Below, piece by piece: positions 10,853-22,518 of a stretch of DNA of 64,000 bases (its first letter is position 1; each line of letters opens with the position of its first letter). This DNA is from Paraburkholderia sp. HP33-1 (GTDB lineage Bacteria; Pseudomonadota; Gammaproteobacteria; Burkholderiales; Burkholderiaceae): NCBI RefSeq assembly GCF_021390595.1, contig NZ_JAJEJR010000001.1, forward strand, positions 1,612,001 to 1,676,000, given 5' to 3'. A model generated the notes under the pieces. It saw only the letters and a list, made by a program, of their open reading frames with translations, was not told the DNA's origin and ran no database searches. A program made the position numbers and the translations under genes.

Positions 10853-12493
10853 TCAGGCAACCGTCGTCGGATAGAACAGCCGGTTCAACAAGGTCCGCAC
10901 CATCGGCGCCAGCTCGCCCGCCGTCAGACCCGCAGGGCCGTGGCCTTGCGCGCTCAACGTATCGGCGGCGAGGCCGTGCAGGTAGACGCCCGCGAGCGCA
11001 GCCTCAAAGCGCGGCAAATGCTGCGCGAGCAGCGCGCCGATGATGCCGCCGAGCACGTCGCCGGTCCCGCCTGTCGCGAGCGCGGCGTTGCCGGTCGGGT
11101 TCAGTGCGAGGCGGCCATCGGGCGCGGCAATGATCGTGCCGACGCCCTTCAGCACGACGACGCACGCAAAGCGCGCCGCGAGCGCGCGCGCGGCCGCGAG
11201 CCGGTCGCGCTGCACGCTCGCCGCATCGCTGCCGAGCAGACGCGCTGCTTCGAGCGGATGCGGCGTCAGGATGCACGGATCGCCTTGCACGCCGCGCGCG
11301 GCGACCTCTGCAGCGAGCGCGGGATCTTTCGCGATCAGGTTCAGCGCGTCGGCGTCGAACAGCTTCGGCACGTCGAGTTGCAGCACGTCGTGCAGCACGT
11401 GCGCCGCGCGTTCACCATGCCCCATGCCGCAGCCGATCGCAAGTGCGTCCATCGCGTGGAGCGGCAGCGTGTCAATGGGATGCAGCATCAGTTCGGGGTG
11501 CGGTGGATCGTAGGGCGGGGCGCCTTCGCCAAGCAGCGCGACGTGGACCTTGCCCGCGCCCGTGTAGAGCGCCGCGCGCGCCGCGAGGATCGGCGCCCCG
11601 CACATGCCGGTGTCGCCGCCGACCACCGCGAGGCTGCCGAAGGTGCCCTTGTTGGTCGCGAAGTCGCGTGGAGGCATGAAGGGGCCGAACAGATCGGGGG
11701 CGCTGAGCTGGATCACGTTGGCGCCGGTGCTCGTGGCGGCATCCCGGCCGCCGTCGCCGTTGATCCCTGCCGCGAGCCCGATCGGTGCGACCGTCACCCG
11801 GCCGGCGAGGTCGCGGCCCTGCGCGGTGAAAAGCCCCGGCTTTGCGCCGATGAATGTGACCGTGTGCGTTGCGTGGACCGCCGCCGCGCCGTTGCCGCCG
11901 ATCACCGCGCCAGTGTCGCTGTCGAGCCCGCTCGGCACATCGAGCGCGAGCACGGCGCCTTGGGCCGGGCGTACTTGCGTGCGCTGCGACAGCTCCCGCG
12001 CGAGCGCCGCGAACACGCCATCGAGCGGCCGCGCGAGGCCGATGCCGAACATGCCGTCCACGAGCCAGCCGTAGCCGTCGAGCGAGGCGGGCGGTGCCGT
12101 GTCGATCGGCACGCCCGCGGCGCGCGCGGCGTCGAGCGCCCAGCGCGCGTCGGCGGGCTTCACTTCAACCGGCATGCAGACTGCGACGGCAATGCCGGCC
12201 TTGTGCAGTTCCGTCGCGACGACCAGCGCGTCGCCGCCGTTGTTGCCCGGACCGGCGATCAGCCATACGCGCTGCTGCGAATTCGGCACCGACGTATCTG
12301 CGGCAATTCGTTGGAGCAGCCAGCGCGCGGCCGCGTGGCCGGCGCGCGCCATCAGCGTGTGCTCGGGCAGGGCCGCGGCGGCCTGGGATTCGGCGATCCG
12401 CAAGTCCGTCAGCGTCAGCAGCGGCAGCGCGCGCGGCGGCGAGTCGGTCAGCGGATCGAAAAGGATGGGCAGCGAGTTGTCTGCGTCTGTCAT
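10853..12493 (-). CDS. nnr: Bifunctional NAD(P)HX epimerase / ADP-dependent NAD(P)HX dehydratase
   Basis: Repairs hydrated NADH and NADPH. From the chosen start MTDADNSLP it has 546 residues. The N-terminal epimerase (YjeF_N) half carries AGPGNNGGDALV. The C-terminal dehydratase half carries GTFGSLAVVGGDTGMCGAP, LTPHPLEAARLLG and NPTGNAALATGGTGDVLGG, the ribokinase-like site. The open frame extends 130 codons upstream into low-complexity Arg/Ala translation with no domain, so the internal ATG at 12493 was preferred. Confidence 0.93.
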   Translation of the reverse strand: MTDADNSLPILFDPLTDSPPRALPLLTLTDLRIAESQAAAALPEHTLMARAGHAAARWLLQRIAADTSVPNSQQRVWLIAGPGNNGGDALVVATELHKAGIAVAVCMPVEVKPADARWALDAARAAGVPIDTAPPASLDGYGWLVDGMFGIGLARPLDGVFAALARELSQRTQVRPAQGAVLALDVPSGLDSDTGAVIGGNGAAAVHATHTVTFIGAKPGLFTAQGRDLAGRVTVAPIGLAAGINGDGGRDAATSTGANVIQLSAPDLFGPFMPPRDFATNKGTFGSLAVVGGDTGMCGAPILAARAALYTGAGKVHVALLGEGAPPYDPPHPELMLHPIDTLPLHAMDALAIGCGMGHGERAAHVLHDVLQLDVPKLFDADALNLIAKDPALAAEVAARGVQGDPCILTPHPLEAARLLGSDAASVQRDRLAAARALAARFACVVVLKGVGTIIAAPDGRLALNPTGNAALATGGTGDVLGGIIGALLAQHLPRFEAALAGVYLHGLAADTLSAQGHGPAGLTAGELAPMVRTLLNRLFYPTTVA

Positions 12494-12672
12494 GGCGAAA
12501 CCTGGCGGTGCGCCCGCGGCTCGGCGGGCAGACTTGGGAATCGCTATGGTAGTGCCGATAGCCGCGCGGCGTGCGGCTGTTTCGCCGCGTGCAGCGGGCG
12601 GGGCGCGTGGAGCGCAGGGGTGCCGGGAGCGTGCTGTCAGCCCGCCGGACCCGCCAGAAAGAACGCGAAACC

Positions 12673-13968
12673 TTACTGAAACCGCTCCGGCCGCAAGGCT
12701 GCGAGCGTGTCCTGCGGCAGCGTCGGCGTCTGTCCCGACATCAGCTCGGCAACGAGCTTGCCCGCGCCGCACGCGAGACCCCAGCCGGCCGGGCCGTGCC
12801 CAACATTGACGAACAGCCGCGGATGCAGCGCGTTGCCGATCACCGGCAAGCCATCGGGCGACAGCAACTTCACGCCTTCCCACGGCAGCGCCGCCGAGAT
12901 GCGCGCGGCGCCGGGAATCCAGTCATGCGTCGCCTGGCCCAGCAGCGCGAGCGCCTCTTTGGTCAGCGCTTCACCGAGCGGCTTGTCGATCTGGCTGGCG
13001 CTTTGCAGCACCGCGCCGCCCGCGATCCGCAGCCGATGGTTCATACGGCTGATGCCGATGCGCTTGACCGCATCGACGATTGCGACGTGCGGCGCGCATT
13101 CCTCGTGCGCGATCGGCGCGACCAGCGTATGCAACCGCAGCGGATGCAGCGGCAGCCTGAGCCCCACGCGCTCGAGCAGCGCGAGGCTGCCGTGACCGGC
13201 GGCGACCACGACCGCGTCAGCCTGGACCACGTCGATTTCGCGCGAGCGCGGTGCGTTGTCGCGTGGCGCCAGTTCGACCGCCGCGCGCTGGCTTTCGAGA
13301 CGAATGCCGCTCACCTCGGAGTTCTGCATGAACTGCACGCCACCGAGCGTATCGAGCACCTGCTTGACGAGCTTCGTGAAGAGCGGGCAGTTCGCGGTGC
13401 GCTCGTGTTCGAACAGCACGCCGCCGGCGAATTCCGGATCGGTGGGCACCGCATGCTCGAACGCCGCGCATTCGGCCGGGCTCAGCACGTGATGTGGCAC
13501 CTCGAACTGGCCCAGCAGATCGAGTGCGGACGCGCTGAGCTCCCATTCTTGAGCGGCGCGCACGAGGTACAGCAACCCGCTCGCCTGTTCGAATTCGAGA
13601 CCGAAGCGGGCTTCGACGTCGGCCATTGCGTCGCGCGAAGACTCGATCAGCGGCCGCAGCAACCCGTACTGCCGCGCGAACGCCTCGGGTTCCTGCAATT
13701 GTCCGAGCTGCTTGACGAACTGCCGCGCGGCGCCGTTGAATCCGGTCTTGCTGATTACGCCATTTTTTGCGTTGTGGCGGCTCGCCATGAAGGTCGGGCC
13801 GAACCAGACGTCGAGCGGCGTCGGCAGCACGTTGCCGCCTTGCCCGTACGTGGCGCCTTGCGCGACAGTCGCGTGACGCTCGACGACGCATACCCGGTGG
13901 CCGGCCGCGCGCAGGTGATAAGCGGTGGCGACGCCCGCTATCCCGCCGCCAATGACGATGACATCCAT
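12673..13968 (-). CDS. FAD-dependent amino acid oxidoreductase, DadA-like
   Basis: 431-residue flavoenzyme of the DAO family. The Rossmann FAD motif IVIGGGIAGVATAYHL lies at the very start, supporting the chosen ATG at 13968 over the longer open frame. The C-terminal RLFVNVGHGPAGWGLACGAG is the second FAD-contacting region typical of DadA and related D-amino-acid dehydrogenases. The exact substrate is not visible, and the N-terminus (GATYGQGGNVLP) differs from canonical DadA. It is divergent from purL across a 313-bp gap. Confidence 0.85.
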   Translation of the reverse strand: MDVIVIGGGIAGVATAYHLRAAGHRVCVVERHATVAQGATYGQGGNVLPTPLDVWFGPTFMASRHNAKNGVISKTGFNGAARQFVKQLGQLQEPEAFARQYGLLRPLIESSRDAMADVEARFGLEFEQASGLLYLVRAAQEWELSASALDLLGQFEVPHHVLSPAECAAFEHAVPTDPEFAGGVLFEHERTANCPLFTKLVKQVLDTLGGVQFMQNSEVSGIRLESQRAAVELAPRDNAPRSREIDVVQADAVVVAAGHGSLALLERVGLRLPLHPLRLHTLVAPIAHEECAPHVAIVDAVKRIGISRMNHRLRIAGGAVLQSASQIDKPLGEALTKEALALLGQATHDWIPGAARISAALPWEGVKLLSPDGLPVIGNALHPRLFVNVGHGPAGWGLACGAGKLVAELMSGQTPTLPQDTLAALRPERFQ

Positions 13969-14198
13969 GCTCTGATTCGATATGCCGACGGGCGGCTCGC
14001 GCACGTTCCCGTTGGGTGTGACATGCGGCGCGCTGCCGGGTGTTGCCCGGGTCATACGCGCCGATCTGATGAAACGCGAATGATAGCAGTCAAAGTACCC
14101 GCGCGGCGACGTGACAGGTGGCGCGGCGACGGCTCGCGCAGCCCGGCGCGGGCTACTGCCCACGCACCCCGCAGCCCGTCGGACACCCGTTCCCGGGG

Positions 14199-14204
14199 TA
14201 TAAT
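14199..14204 (+). promoter_or_regulatory. Probable -10 box of the purL promoter
   Basis: A perfect TATAAT lies 78 bp before the purL start in the 313-bp gap shared with the divergent oxidoreductase gene. No convincing -35 box is seen 17 bp upstream, which would suit an activated or repressed promoter. No PurR-like palindrome was recognised by eye. Confidence 0.5.
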
Positions 14205-14281
14205 CCCGGACTTCCTTTCCGCCTCACGTCGCCTGCATGCGCGACTCTCCGGCATCATTGAGCGACGCAACGTCAAGTCCC

Positions 14282-17200
14282 ATGGCCCACTTCTCGTGTT
14301 TCCCCGGCGCTTCGGCCCTTTCCGATTTCCGTCAAACCCGCCTGCTCGACACGCTCACGCGCATCGACCCGAATATCACCGGCGTGCGCGGGCAATATCT
14401 GCACTTCGTCAACGCCCAGACCGAACTGTCCGCTGAAGACAGCGCGAAGGTCGAGGCGCTGATGCACTACGGCGATCCGTTCGAAGCAGGCAAGGAACGC
14501 GGCGCCGTCGAGACCTTCCTCGTCGTACCGCGCTTTGGCACCGTGTCGCCGTGGGCCAGCAAGGCAACCGACATCGCGCATCTGTGCGGTCTCACCCAGG
14601 TGCGCCGCATCGAGCGCGGCGTCGAGTACACGGTTACGTTGAAAAGCGGCCTGCTAGGCGGCAAGAAGACGCTGTCCGACGAAGCCCGCGCGGCCGTCGC
14701 CGCGGCGCTGCACGATCGCATGACCGAGAGCGTCGCACCGTCGCGCGACCATGCGCTGCATCTGTTCGACGAACTGCCGGCCAAGCCGCTGCAAACCGTC
14801 GACGTGCTCGCGAGCGGCCGCGCCGCACTCGAAACCGCCAACGCAGAACTCGGCCTCGCGCTTGCCGACGACGAAATCGACTATCTGGTCGACGCATTCA
14901 CGAAGCTCGGCCGCAACCCGACCGACGTCGAACTGATGATGTTCGCGCAGGCCAACAGCGAACACTGCCGCCACAAGATCTTCAACGCGGACTGGACGAT
15001 CGACGGCGAGAGGCAGGACATGTCGCTGTTCAACATGATCCGCAACACCGAGAAGTTGAACCCGCAGGGCACGATCGTCGCGTATTCGGACAACTCGGCG
15101 ATCATGGTCGGCGGCATGGCCGAGCGCTGGTTCCCGCGCACGCCGGCCGACCTCGGCGCGGGCGAACTGCCCGAACAGTACCGCCGCGGCGTCGAGCTCA
15201 CGCACACGCTGATGAAGGTCGAAACGCACAATCACCCGACCGCGATCTCGCCGTTCCCGGGCGCCGCGACCGGCGCGGGCGGCGAAATCCGCGATGAAGG
15301 CGCGACCGGCCGCGGCGCACGTCCGAAGGCGGGTCTGGCGGGCTTCACCGTGTCGAACCTCGAACTGCCTGCCGCCGTCGAGACGTGGGAAAACGCACGC
15401 GACACCGCCCAGCCGCTCGCGCAGCGCAACCCAGCCGACCAGCACGAAGCGTACGGCCGCCCGGACCGCATCGCGTCGCCGCTGCAGATCATGATCGACG
15501 GCCCGCTCGGCGGCGCCGCGTTCAACAACGAATTCGGCCGTCCGAACCTCGGCGGCTATTTCCGTGCCTACGAGCAGAACGTCGCGGGTCTCGTGCGCGG
15601 CTATCACAAGCCGATCATGATCGCGGGCGGCATCGGCAATATCTCCGACCAGCACACGCACAAGCACGATCTGCCGGAGGGCTCGTTGCTGATCCAGATC
15701 GGCGGCCCGGGCATGCGCATCGGCATGGGCGGCGGCGCCGCGAGTTCGATGGCAACCGGCACCAACACCGCCGAGCTCGACTTCGACTCGGTGCAGCGCG
15801 GCAACCCGGAAATCGAGCGGCGCGCGCAGGAAGTGATCAACGCGTGCTGGCAGCTCGGCGACAAGAACCCGATCCTCAGCATTCACGACGTCGGCGCGGG
15901 CGGTCTGTCGAACGCGTTCCCGGAAGTCGTCGACGGCGCGGGCAAGGGCGCGCTGTTCGAATTGCGCAAAATCCAGCTCGAAGAAAGCGGCCTGTCGCCG
16001 CGCGAAATCTGGTCGAACGAAGCGCAGGAGCGCTACGTGCTCGCGATCGCACCGGCCGATCTGCCGGCGTTCGAAGCGATGTGCAAGCGCGAGCGCTGCC
16101 CGTTCGCGGTGATCGGCACGGCCGCCGCCGAGCGTCAGCTGAAGCTGATTGATTCGGAGCAGAACGAAGCCGCGCATCAGCCGGTCGACATGCCGATGGA
16201 AGTGCTGCTCGGCAAGCCGCCGCGCATGCATCGCGACGTGAAGCGTGTCGAACGCAAGCTCGAACCGGTCGACGTGACCGGCCTCGCGCTGCAAGACGTC
16301 GCGCAGAGCGTGCTGCGTCATCCGACGGTCGCGAGCAAGTCGTTCCTGATCACGATCGGCGACCGCTCGGTCGGCGGCACGACCGCGCGCGACCAGATGG
16401 TCGGCCCGTGGCAGGTGCCGGTCGCCGACGTCGCGATCACGACGATGGATTACGCGGGCTTTAGCGGCGAAGCGATGACGATGTCCGAGCGCACGCCGCT
16501 CGCCGTCATCAACGCGGCGGCGTCGGGCCGCATGGCGGTCGGCGAGGCGATCACGAACATCGCGGCGGCGCCGATCGCGTCGCTCGACAAGCTGAAGCTG
16601 TCGGCCAACTGGATGGCCGCGTGCGGCGCACCGGGCGAAGACGCGGCGCTCTACGACACGGTCAAGGCGATCGGCATGGAGCTGTGCCCGGCGCTCGGCA
16701 TCGGCATTCCGGTCGGCAAGGACTCGCTGTCGATGCGCACGCGCTGGGAAGAAAGCGGCGTCGCCAAGGAAGTGGTCGCGCCGGTGTCGCTGATCATCTC
16801 GGCATTCGCGCCGGTCGAAGACGTGCGCCGCCATCTGACGCCGCAACTGCGCCGTGCGAGCGAAGTCGGCGAGTCGGTGCTGATCGCGATCGATCTCGGC
16901 CGCGGCAAGCATCGTCTGGGCGGCAGCATCCTCGCGCAGGTCACGCAGCAGGTCGGCGATACGGTGCCGGACGTCGACGATCCGGAAGATCTGAAGCGCT
17001 TTTTCAACGCGATCCAGGCGCTCAATCGCGACGGCAAGCTGCTCGCGTACCACGACCGCTCGGACGGCGGCCTGTGGGCGACCGTTTGCGAAATGGCGTT
17101 CGCGGGCCATGCGGGCGTGTCGCTGAACGTCGACATGCTCGTGCTCGACGCGCACCACGAATCCGATTACGGCGACGCAAAGGACTGGGCGAAGCAGACC

Positions 17201-18364
17201 AGCGGCCGTCGCGAAGACCGCACGCTGCGCGCGCTCTTCAACGAAGAGCTCGGCGCCGTCGTGCAGGTGCGCGCGGCCGATCGCGACGTGGTGCTCGCTG
17301 CGCTGCGCGAGCACGGTCTGTCGGCGTGCTCACACGTGATCGGCAAGACCAACGAGCGCGACGTGATCGAGATCTATCGCGACGCGAAGAAGGTCTACGA
17401 AGCACCGCGCGCCGAGTTGCATCGCACGTGGAGCGAGGTGAGCTGGCGCATCGCGCGTCTGCGCGACAACCCCGCTTGCGCCGATGCCGAATACGAAGTG
17501 CTGCTCGACGCGGCCGATCCCGGCATCACGCCGGTGCTGAGCTTCGATCCGGCTGAGGACGTCGCCGTGCCGTTCATCGCCAAGGGCGCGCGTCCGCGTG
17601 TCGCGATCCTGCGCGAGCAGGGCGTGAATTCGCATCTGGAGACGGCCTATGCATTCGATCGCGCCGGCTTCGATGCGCACGACGTGCACATGAGCGACCT
17701 GCTTGCGGGCCGCGCGAATCTCGCCGATTTCGCGGGCGCGGTCGCGTGCGGCGGCTTCTCGTACGGCGACACGCTGGGTGCCGGCGAAGGCTGGGCGAAG
17801 ACGATCCGCTTCAATGCGCAACTGGCCGACATGTTCGCTGCGTTCTTCGGTCGTGACGACACGTTCGCACTCGGCATCTGCAACGGCTGCCAGATGATGA
17901 GCAGCCTCGCATCGATGATCCCCGGTGCCGAAGCATGGCCGAAGTTCACGCGCAACAAGTCGGAGAAATTCGAGGCGCGTTTCTCGCTCGTCGAGGTGCA
18001 GGCATCGCCGTCTCTGTTCTTCGCCGGCATGGAAGGCTCGCGCATCCCGGTCGCGGTCGCGCACGGCGAAGGCTTTGCGGACTTCTCGCAGCAGGGTGAC
18101 AAGTCAAAGGTTGCGGTCGCGATGCGCTATGTCGATCACCGTGGCCAGGCGACCGAGCAGTATCCGTTCAACCCGAACGGCTCGCCCGAGGGCATCACGT
18201 CGGTCACGACGGCTGACGGCCGCTTCACGGTGCTGATGCCGCACACCGAGCGCGTGCATCGCGCGGTGCAGATGAGTTGGCATCCGCAGGGCTGGGGCGA
18301 GATCGGCACCGACGCGAGCCCGTGGCTGCGCGTGTTCCAGAACGCGCGCCGCTGGCTCGGTTGA
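14282..18364 (+). CDS. purL: Phosphoribosylformylglycinamidine synthase (large, single-chain)
   Basis: Fourth step of de novo purine synthesis: converts FGAR to FGAM with glutamine and ATP. 1360 residues, the length of the fused proteobacterial enzyme. From N to C it has the PurS-like domain, a linker, the two ATP-binding/PurM-type halves ([59 protein letters not shown]) and the class I glutamine amidotransferase with Cys1200 in [11 protein letters not shown]. The start [16 protein letters not shown] is chosen over a Met 15 codons upstream because it matches the family N-terminus. Confidence 0.98.
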   Translation: MAHFSCFPGASALSDFRQTRLLDTLTRIDPNITGVRGQYLHFVNAQTELSAEDSAKVEALMHYGDPFEAGKERGAVETFLVVPRFGTVSPWASKATDIAHLCGLTQVRRIERGVEYTVTLKSGLLGGKKTLSDEARAAVAAALHDRMTESVAPSRDHALHLFDELPAKPLQTVDVLASGRAALETANAELGLALADDEIDYLVDAFTKLGRNPTDVELMMFAQANSEHCRHKIFNADWTIDGERQDMSLFNMIRNTEKLNPQGTIVAYSDNSAIMVGGMAERWFPRTPADLGAGELPEQYRRGVELTHTLMKVETHNHPTAISPFPGAATGAGGEIRDEGATGRGARPKAGLAGFTVSNLELPAAVETWENARDTAQPLAQRNPADQHEAYGRPDRIASPLQIMIDGPLGGAAFNNEFGRPNLGGYFRAYEQNVAGLVRGYHKPIMIAGGIGNISDQHTHKHDLPEGSLLIQIGGPGMRIGMGGGAASSMATGTNTAELDFDSVQRGNPEIERRAQEVINACWQLGDKNPILSIHDVGAGGLSNAFPEVVDGAGKGALFELRKIQLEESGLSPREIWSNEAQERYVLAIAPADLPAFEAMCKRERCPFAVIGTAAAERQLKLIDSEQNEAAHQPVDMPMEVLLGKPPRMHRDVKRVERKLEPVDVTGLALQDVAQSVLRHPTVASKSFLITIGDRSVGGTTARDQMVGPWQVPVADVAITTMDYAGFSGEAMTMSERTPLAVINAAASGRMAVGEAITNIAAAPIASLDKLKLSANWMAACGAPGEDAALYDTVKAIGMELCPALGIGIPVGKDSLSMRTRWEESGVAKEVVAPVSLIISAFAPVEDVRRHLTPQLRRASEVGESVLIAIDLGRGKHRLGGSILAQVTQQVGDTVPDVDDPEDLKRFFNAIQALNRDGKLLAYHDRSDGGLWATVCEMAFAGHAGVSLNVDMLVLDAHHESDYGDAKDWAKQTSGRREDRTLRALFNEELGAVVQVRAADRDVVLAALREHGLSACSHVIGKTNERDVIEIYRDAKKVYEAPRAELHRTWSEVSWRIARLRDNPACADAEYEVLLDAADPGITPVLSFDPAEDVAVPFIAKGARPRVAILREQGVNSHLETAYAFDRAGFDAHDVHMSDLLAGRANLADFAGAVACGGFSYGDTLGAGEGWAKTIRFNAQLADMFAAFFGRDDTFALGICNGCQMMSSLASMIPGAEAWPKFTRNKSEKFEARFSLVEVQASPSLFFAGMEGSRIPVAVAHGEGFADFSQQGDKSKVAVAMRYVDHRGQATEQYPFNPNGSPEGITSVTTADGRFTVLMPHTERVHRAVQMSWHPQGWGEIGTDASPWLRVFQNARRWLG

Positions 18365-18438
18365 TGGGCCGAGGGGCCGCCCGCTTGCGGCGGTCTCTGT
18401 GCGGCGGCAGCACGCTGTCGCCGCCAACCTCGCAGCAA

Positions 18439-18467
18439 TAAAAAAGCCGCCCACAGGCGGCTTTTTT
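18439..18467. terminator. Bidirectional terminator between purL and the parvulin gene
   Basis: AAAAAGCCGCC pairs with GGCGGCTTTTTT around the loop CACA, with A and T runs on both sides. The flanking genes converge, so it serves both. Confidence 0.9.
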
Positions 18468-18525
18468 GCATTCGGAGTTCAGCAGCGTCAGGCGGACTAC
18501 CCGAAAACAATCCGCCTGCTGAGTC

Positions 18526-19305
18526 TTACTGAATCTTTGCGTTCTTGCGCAAATTCTCTTCGAACGCCTGCAGCTTTTCCTGCTGCATTTGCTGCACGAT
18601 CTGCGCGCGCACTTGCTCGAGCGGCGGCGGCGTGACGGCGCGGATGTCGTCGACACGGATGATGTGCCAGCCGAATTGCGTATGCACCGGTGTAGCGGTC
18701 ATCTGGCCTTTCTGCAGGTGCGTGGCCGCGTCCGCGAATTCAGGCACGTAGGCCTTCGGGTCCGACCAGTCGAGGTCGCCGCCGTTCTTGCCCGATCCCG
18801 GATCCTTCGAGTACTGCTTCGCCAGATCCTCGAAGCTGGCGCCGGCCTTGATCTTTGCGATCAGGTCCTTCGCCTGCTGCTCGTTGTCGACGAGGATATG
18901 GTGCAGGTGATATTCATTGCCGGCCGTTTGCTTGACGAGTGCGTTGTAGCGCGCGGTGATCTCGGCGTCGGTCGGCTGGTTGTTCTTCACGAAGTCTTCG
19001 ATCAGCGCGCGCAGCACCACGGTTTGTTGCGCGACCGCGACTTGCGCCTTGACGTCCGGACGGGTCGGCAGACCGCGGCGCAGCGCTTCCTGCATCAGGA
19101 TTTCACGATTCACGAGCTCTTCGCGCACGGCCTGCTGCAGCTGCGGCGTGTCCTGCTGGCCCTGGTGAACGAGTTGCTCGATCAATGCATCGGCGCGCGA
19201 CTTCGGAATCGGCGTACCGTTCACGACGGCGATGTTCTGTGCGAATGCAGGTGCGGCCGCGAACGCAGCCAGCAATACCCAGAGGCGGGTTTTCTTCAAT
19301 GTCAT
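18526..19305 (-). CDS. Periplasmic parvulin-type peptidyl-prolyl isomerase
   Basis: 259-residue exported isomerase of the PpiC/SurA/PrsA type. It has a signal peptide (MTLKKTRLWVLL, cut near AFAQ). A SurA_N-like helical region follows, then a parvulin domain with YHLHHILVDNEQQAKDLI, KNGGDLDWSDPKAYVPEF and TQFGWHIIRVDDIR. The C-terminus is Gln- and Lys-rich. The ATG at 19305 was chosen because the signal peptide begins there. It is the last gene of a minus-strand run yciB-bolA-parvulin and is closed by the shared terminator. Confidence 0.88.
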   Translation of the reverse strand: MTLKKTRLWVLLAAFAAAPAFAQNIAVVNGTPIPKSRADALIEQLVHQGQQDTPQLQQAVREELVNREILMQEALRRGLPTRPDVKAQVAVAQQTVVLRALIEDFVKNNQPTDAEITARYNALVKQTAGNEYHLHHILVDNEQQAKDLIAKIKAGASFEDLAKQYSKDPGSGKNGGDLDWSDPKAYVPEFADAATHLQKGQMTATPVHTQFGWHIIRVDDIRAVTPPPLEQVRAQIVQQMQQEKLQAFEENLRKNAKIQ

Positions 19306-19315
19306 CGAAAGGTTC

Positions 19316-19627
19316 CTAGCGGGGCAACAAAGCAAATTCTTCGGGCGTATACGCCGTGATGGCAAGGGCATGAATGCCGCGCTGCATGGCATCGGCCAGC
19401 GCATCATACACCATGCGATGCCGCGCCACGCGGGGCTTGCCGGCAAACGCGACCGCCACGATCGTGACGCTGAAATGACCGCCGGCTGAGGCGCCTGCGT
19501 GACCCGCGTGCTGCGCGCTGTCGTCGGTGATGTGGATCGACTCGATGGGCGCGAGCGCAGCCGTGAGGCGCGCTTCGATCAGCGCGGCGCGCTCGGCCGT
19601 GGTGGCGTGCATGAACAGGTCGCTCAT
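19316..19627 (-). CDS. BolA family protein
   Basis: 103-residue BolA-fold protein. The family partners monothiol glutaredoxins in iron-sulfur handling and affects cell shape and stress response. Visible features are the N-terminal helix RAALIEARLTAAL, an insert rich in His, Ala and Gly near residues 40-52, and the conserved block RHRMVYDALADAMQRGIHAL. Its start is separated from the yciB stop by one base, so the two are translationally linked. Confidence 0.88.
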   Translation of the reverse strand: MSDLFMHATTAERAALIEARLTAALAPIESIHITDDSAQHAGHAGASAGGHFSVTIVAVAFAGKPRVARHRMVYDALADAMQRGIHALAITAYTPEEFALLPR

Positions 19628-19628
19628 G

Positions 19629-20159
19629 TCATTCCTCCTTCAGGTACTTCGACAGCCACAGGCTCTGTCCGACGATGAACACGAGCAGGCAGCCGGTCGC
19701 GCCGAACAGCTTGAAATTGACCCACTGATCGGTCGTGTAGTGATACGCGACGAACAGGTTCAGGAGGCCGAGCAGCACGAAAAACACCGCCCAGATCAGG
19801 TTCAGCTTGCCCCAGATCGCGTGCGGCAGCGTGATCTGCTTGCCCATCATCGCTTCGATCAGGTTCTTGTTGAAGCCGAGTTGCGAGACGATCAGCGCGA
19901 CGGAAAACGCCCAGTACAGCACGGTCGGTTTCCATTTGATGAAGGTGTCGTTGTGCAGCACGAGCGTCGCGCCGCCGAATACCACGACGACGCCGAGGCT
20001 CACCCACAGCATCGGGTCGACCTTGCGGTGGCGGAACGCCACCCACGCGATCTGCACCAGCGTGGCGACGATCGCCACTGCCGTCGCCGTGAAAATGCCC
20101 CAGATCTTGAAGGCGACGAAGAACAGGATGATCGGGAACAGATCGAACAGGAATTTCAT
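19629..20159 (-). CDS. yciB: Inner-membrane septation protein A (YciB/IspZ family)
   Basis: 176-residue polytopic membrane protein linked to septation and envelope synthesis. Five hydrophobic segments can be seen, beginning [16 protein letters not shown]. The family motif [12 protein letters not shown] and the C-terminal [11 protein letters not shown] are present. The ATG at 20159 starts the standard [11 protein letters not shown]-terminus; the open frame upstream is not conserved-looking. It is cotranscribed with bolA. Confidence 0.92.
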   Translation of the reverse strand: MKFLFDLFPIILFFVAFKIWGIFTATAVAIVATLVQIAWVAFRHRKVDPMLWVSLGVVVVFGGATLVLHNDTFIKWKPTVLYWAFSVALIVSQLGFNKNLIEAMMGKQITLPHAIWGKLNLIWAVFFVLLGLLNLFVAYHYTTDQWVNFKLFGATGCLLVFIVGQSLWLSKYLKEE

Positions 20160-20322
20160 TATCTGGTCGGGAAGTCGGAGAGTGAGTCGAACGGTGACGG
20201 GCGCCCGGTTGGCGTGCAAGGTGCGCGATTGCCGCTGGCGAGCGGGACCGCCGCATAGGAAAGGCGCCGCGCGCGGTACGCGTCGCAGCGCCTGAAGCGG
20301 GCAGGTTCACTGCCGCGCCGCA

Positions 20323-20745
20323 TTACTTGGGCTCGAATTGTAACGCAGCGGAATTGATGCAGTAACGCAGACCGGTCGGCGCCGGCCCGTCCTCGAACAC
20401 GTGGCCGAGATGCGCGCCGCAGTTCTTGCATTGCACCTCGATGCGCAGCATGCCATGCGAGCGGTCGGTCTTCTCGGCGATCACTTCGCCGTTGATCGGC
20501 CGGAAATAGCTGGGCCAGCCGCAGCCGGCGTCGAACTTGGTGTCCGATTCGAACAGCGGCGTGCCGCAGCACACGCAGTCGTAGACGCCGCGTTCCCAGT
20601 GATCGCTATAGCGGCCCGTAAATGGGCGCTCGGTCGCCGCGTGACGCGTCACCTGGTATTCGATGTCGGACAGCTGCTGGCGCCACTCGGCGTCGGTTTT
20701 CTGCACGGCGGGGGTGTCGCGCTTGAGATCGTCGGGGTTGCTCAT
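20323..20745 (-). CDS. msrB: Peptide-methionine (R)-S-oxide reductase MsrB
   Basis: Repairs R-methionine sulfoxide in proteins. 140 residues with the zinc site from Cys57/Cys60 (CVCCG) and Cys106/Cys109 (CKNCG). The catalytic Cys129 lies in RYCINSAAL. The substrate region GCGWPSYF is conserved. It stands between selO and yciB on the same strand. SelO and MsrB both belong to redox-stress responses, so their adjacency may be functional. Confidence 0.96.
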   Translation of the reverse strand: MSNPDDLKRDTPAVQKTDAEWRQQLSDIEYQVTRHAATERPFTGRYSDHWERGVYDCVCCGTPLFESDTKFDAGCGWPSYFRPINGEVIAEKTDRSHGMLRIEVQCKNCGAHLGHVFEDGPAPTGLRYCINSAALQFEPK

Positions 20746-20831
20746 GGTCGGGTTCCTGTCTCGGGTTTGTCTTGGTGTGTGTCGGGTGTTTTCTGGCGGG
20801 GCAGTCGTGGCGATTCAGCTGCGCGGACGCG

Positions 20832-22388
20832 TCATGACGAACAGCTCACTTCCAGCGAACTCGCCCAGTCGGGCGGCAGGCCGGCATAGGCCGCGTATTC
20901 GGGTTGCTCGTCGAATGGCCGACGCAGCACAGCCGCGAGCCGTTCCACTTCGGAGAAATCCTTCTCTTTTGCACGCTGGATCGCGGTTTCCGCCAGATGG
21001 TTGCGAAGTACGAATTTGGGGTTCACGCGATTCATTGCAATGGCGCGCGCGGCATCGTCGCGCGACTCTTCGGCGAGCCGCGCGCGGTAGTCGTTCGCCC
21101 ACGCGTCGAAGGCGGCGAGATCGAGGAACAGGTCGCGCGCCGGCGCATCGCCGCTCGCGTCGTGTTTCGACAGGCGCGCAAGGTTGCGGAACGTCAGCGT
21201 GAAATCGGCGCGGTTCGCGTGCATCACTTCGAACAGCCGGTTGACCAGCGCGTCGTCGCCTTCGCGCGTCTGTTCGAGGCCGAGCTTCGCGCGCATGCGG
21301 TTTTCGAGCGCCGGCGCGAAGCGCTCCTTGAAGCCGGCGAGCACGTGCTGCGCATCTTCGACCGCCTTGTCGGCGCGCACGCTTTCGTCGTGCCGCGCGC
21401 CGAAGAGCGGCAGCAGTCCCTGCGCGAGGCAGAAGAGGTTCCAGTACGCGATCTGCGGCTGCAGCCGGTACGCATAACGGCCTTGCGTATCGGAGTGATT
21501 GCAGATGTGGCCGGCGTCGAAGCCATCCATGAAGCCGAACGGGCCGTAGTCGATGGTCAGGCCGAGGATCGACATGTTGTCGGTATTCATCACGCCGTGA
21601 CAGAAACCGACCGCCTGCCAGTCGACCATCAGATCCGCGCTGGAGCGCACCGCTTCGGCGAGCAGTGCCAGATACGGATCGTCGGCCTCCTTGCAATGCG
21701 GATAGAAGCGCTCGATCACGTGATCGGCCAGCGCGCGCAATGCGTCGACGCGATCGTTCGCATAGAAGTGCTCGAAGTGGCCGAAGCGCACGAAGCTCGG
21801 CGCGACGCGCGTGACCACCGCGGCGGTTTCGATCGTCTCGCGCCGCACCGGCTGGTCGGAGCCGATCACGCATAACGCGCGCGTGGTCGGAATGCCGAGA
21901 TGATGCATCGCCTCCGAACACAGAAATTCACGAATCGACGAGCGCAGTACCGCGCGGCCGTCGCCCATGCGCGAATACGGCGTGCGGCCCGCGCCTTTGA
22001 GCTGCAGTTCGAAGCGCTCGCCGTCGTGTTCGAGCTCGCCAAGAACGAGCGCGCGACCGTCGCCGAGCTGGCCGGCCCACACGCCGAACTGATGTCCGGA
22101 GTACACCGACGCATAAGGCAGCGAGTCGGCCGGCCAGTCGCGCGTCGCGTTACCGCAGAACAGATCGATGAAGCCCGGCTCGCGCTCGATGCCCTCAGGC
22201 AAGCCGAGCTGCGCGGCGGCTTCGGCCGAGAAACCGACGAGGTAGGGTGCGTCGAGCGGCGCGGCGGGCAGGCGCGTGTGAAACGTGCCGCCGAGCCGCG
22301 CGAACGCGTTGGCTGGGGGAGTGGCAAGTGTGTTGGAAAGATCCGTCAAAGCCGCGGATAGCCCTGCAATGCTTGGGGAAAACGACAT
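20832..22388 (-). CDS. selO: Protein adenylyltransferase SelO (YdiU)
   Basis: Pseudokinase-fold enzyme that transfers AMP to Ser, Thr or Tyr of target proteins, linked to oxidative stress. 518 residues from the ATG at 22388. Key segments are [51 protein letters not shown] and [13 protein letters not shown], the inverted-orientation active site. It ends in SCSS, so the C-terminal Cys516 known to form a redox-sensitive disulfide in the family is kept. The adenylylation role comes from characterised homologues. Confidence 0.95.
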   Translation of the reverse strand: MSFSPSIAGLSAALTDLSNTLATPPANAFARLGGTFHTRLPAAPLDAPYLVGFSAEAAAQLGLPEGIEREPGFIDLFCGNATRDWPADSLPYASVYSGHQFGVWAGQLGDGRALVLGELEHDGERFELQLKGAGRTPYSRMGDGRAVLRSSIREFLCSEAMHHLGIPTTRALCVIGSDQPVRRETIETAAVVTRVAPSFVRFGHFEHFYANDRVDALRALADHVIERFYPHCKEADDPYLALLAEAVRSSADLMVDWQAVGFCHGVMNTDNMSILGLTIDYGPFGFMDGFDAGHICNHSDTQGRYAYRLQPQIAYWNLFCLAQGLLPLFGARHDESVRADKAVEDAQHVLAGFKERFAPALENRMRAKLGLEQTREGDDALVNRLFEVMHANRADFTLTFRNLARLSKHDASGDAPARDLFLDLAAFDAWANDYRARLAEESRDDAARAIAMNRVNPKFVLRNHLAETAIQRAKEKDFSEVERLAAVLRRPFDEQPEYAAYAGLPPDWASSLEVSCSS

Positions 22389-22518
22389 GTTGAGCGCCTC
22401 TGGATTAACCGATATTGTAAGTCCGCGCCTGCGGCGACGCTGGCCGGCCGCCTTCGTCGCTCGGACCATGCCCGCCGACACCCACAAGCACAAGCACAAG
22501 CCGAGGAGACCCCGCCTT

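Noticed and set aside
12494..12883. N-terminal extension of the NAD(P)HX repair enzyme
   Set aside because: It is low-complexity Arg/Ala translation and would overlap the oxidoreductase gene on the same strand; the internal ATG fits family length.
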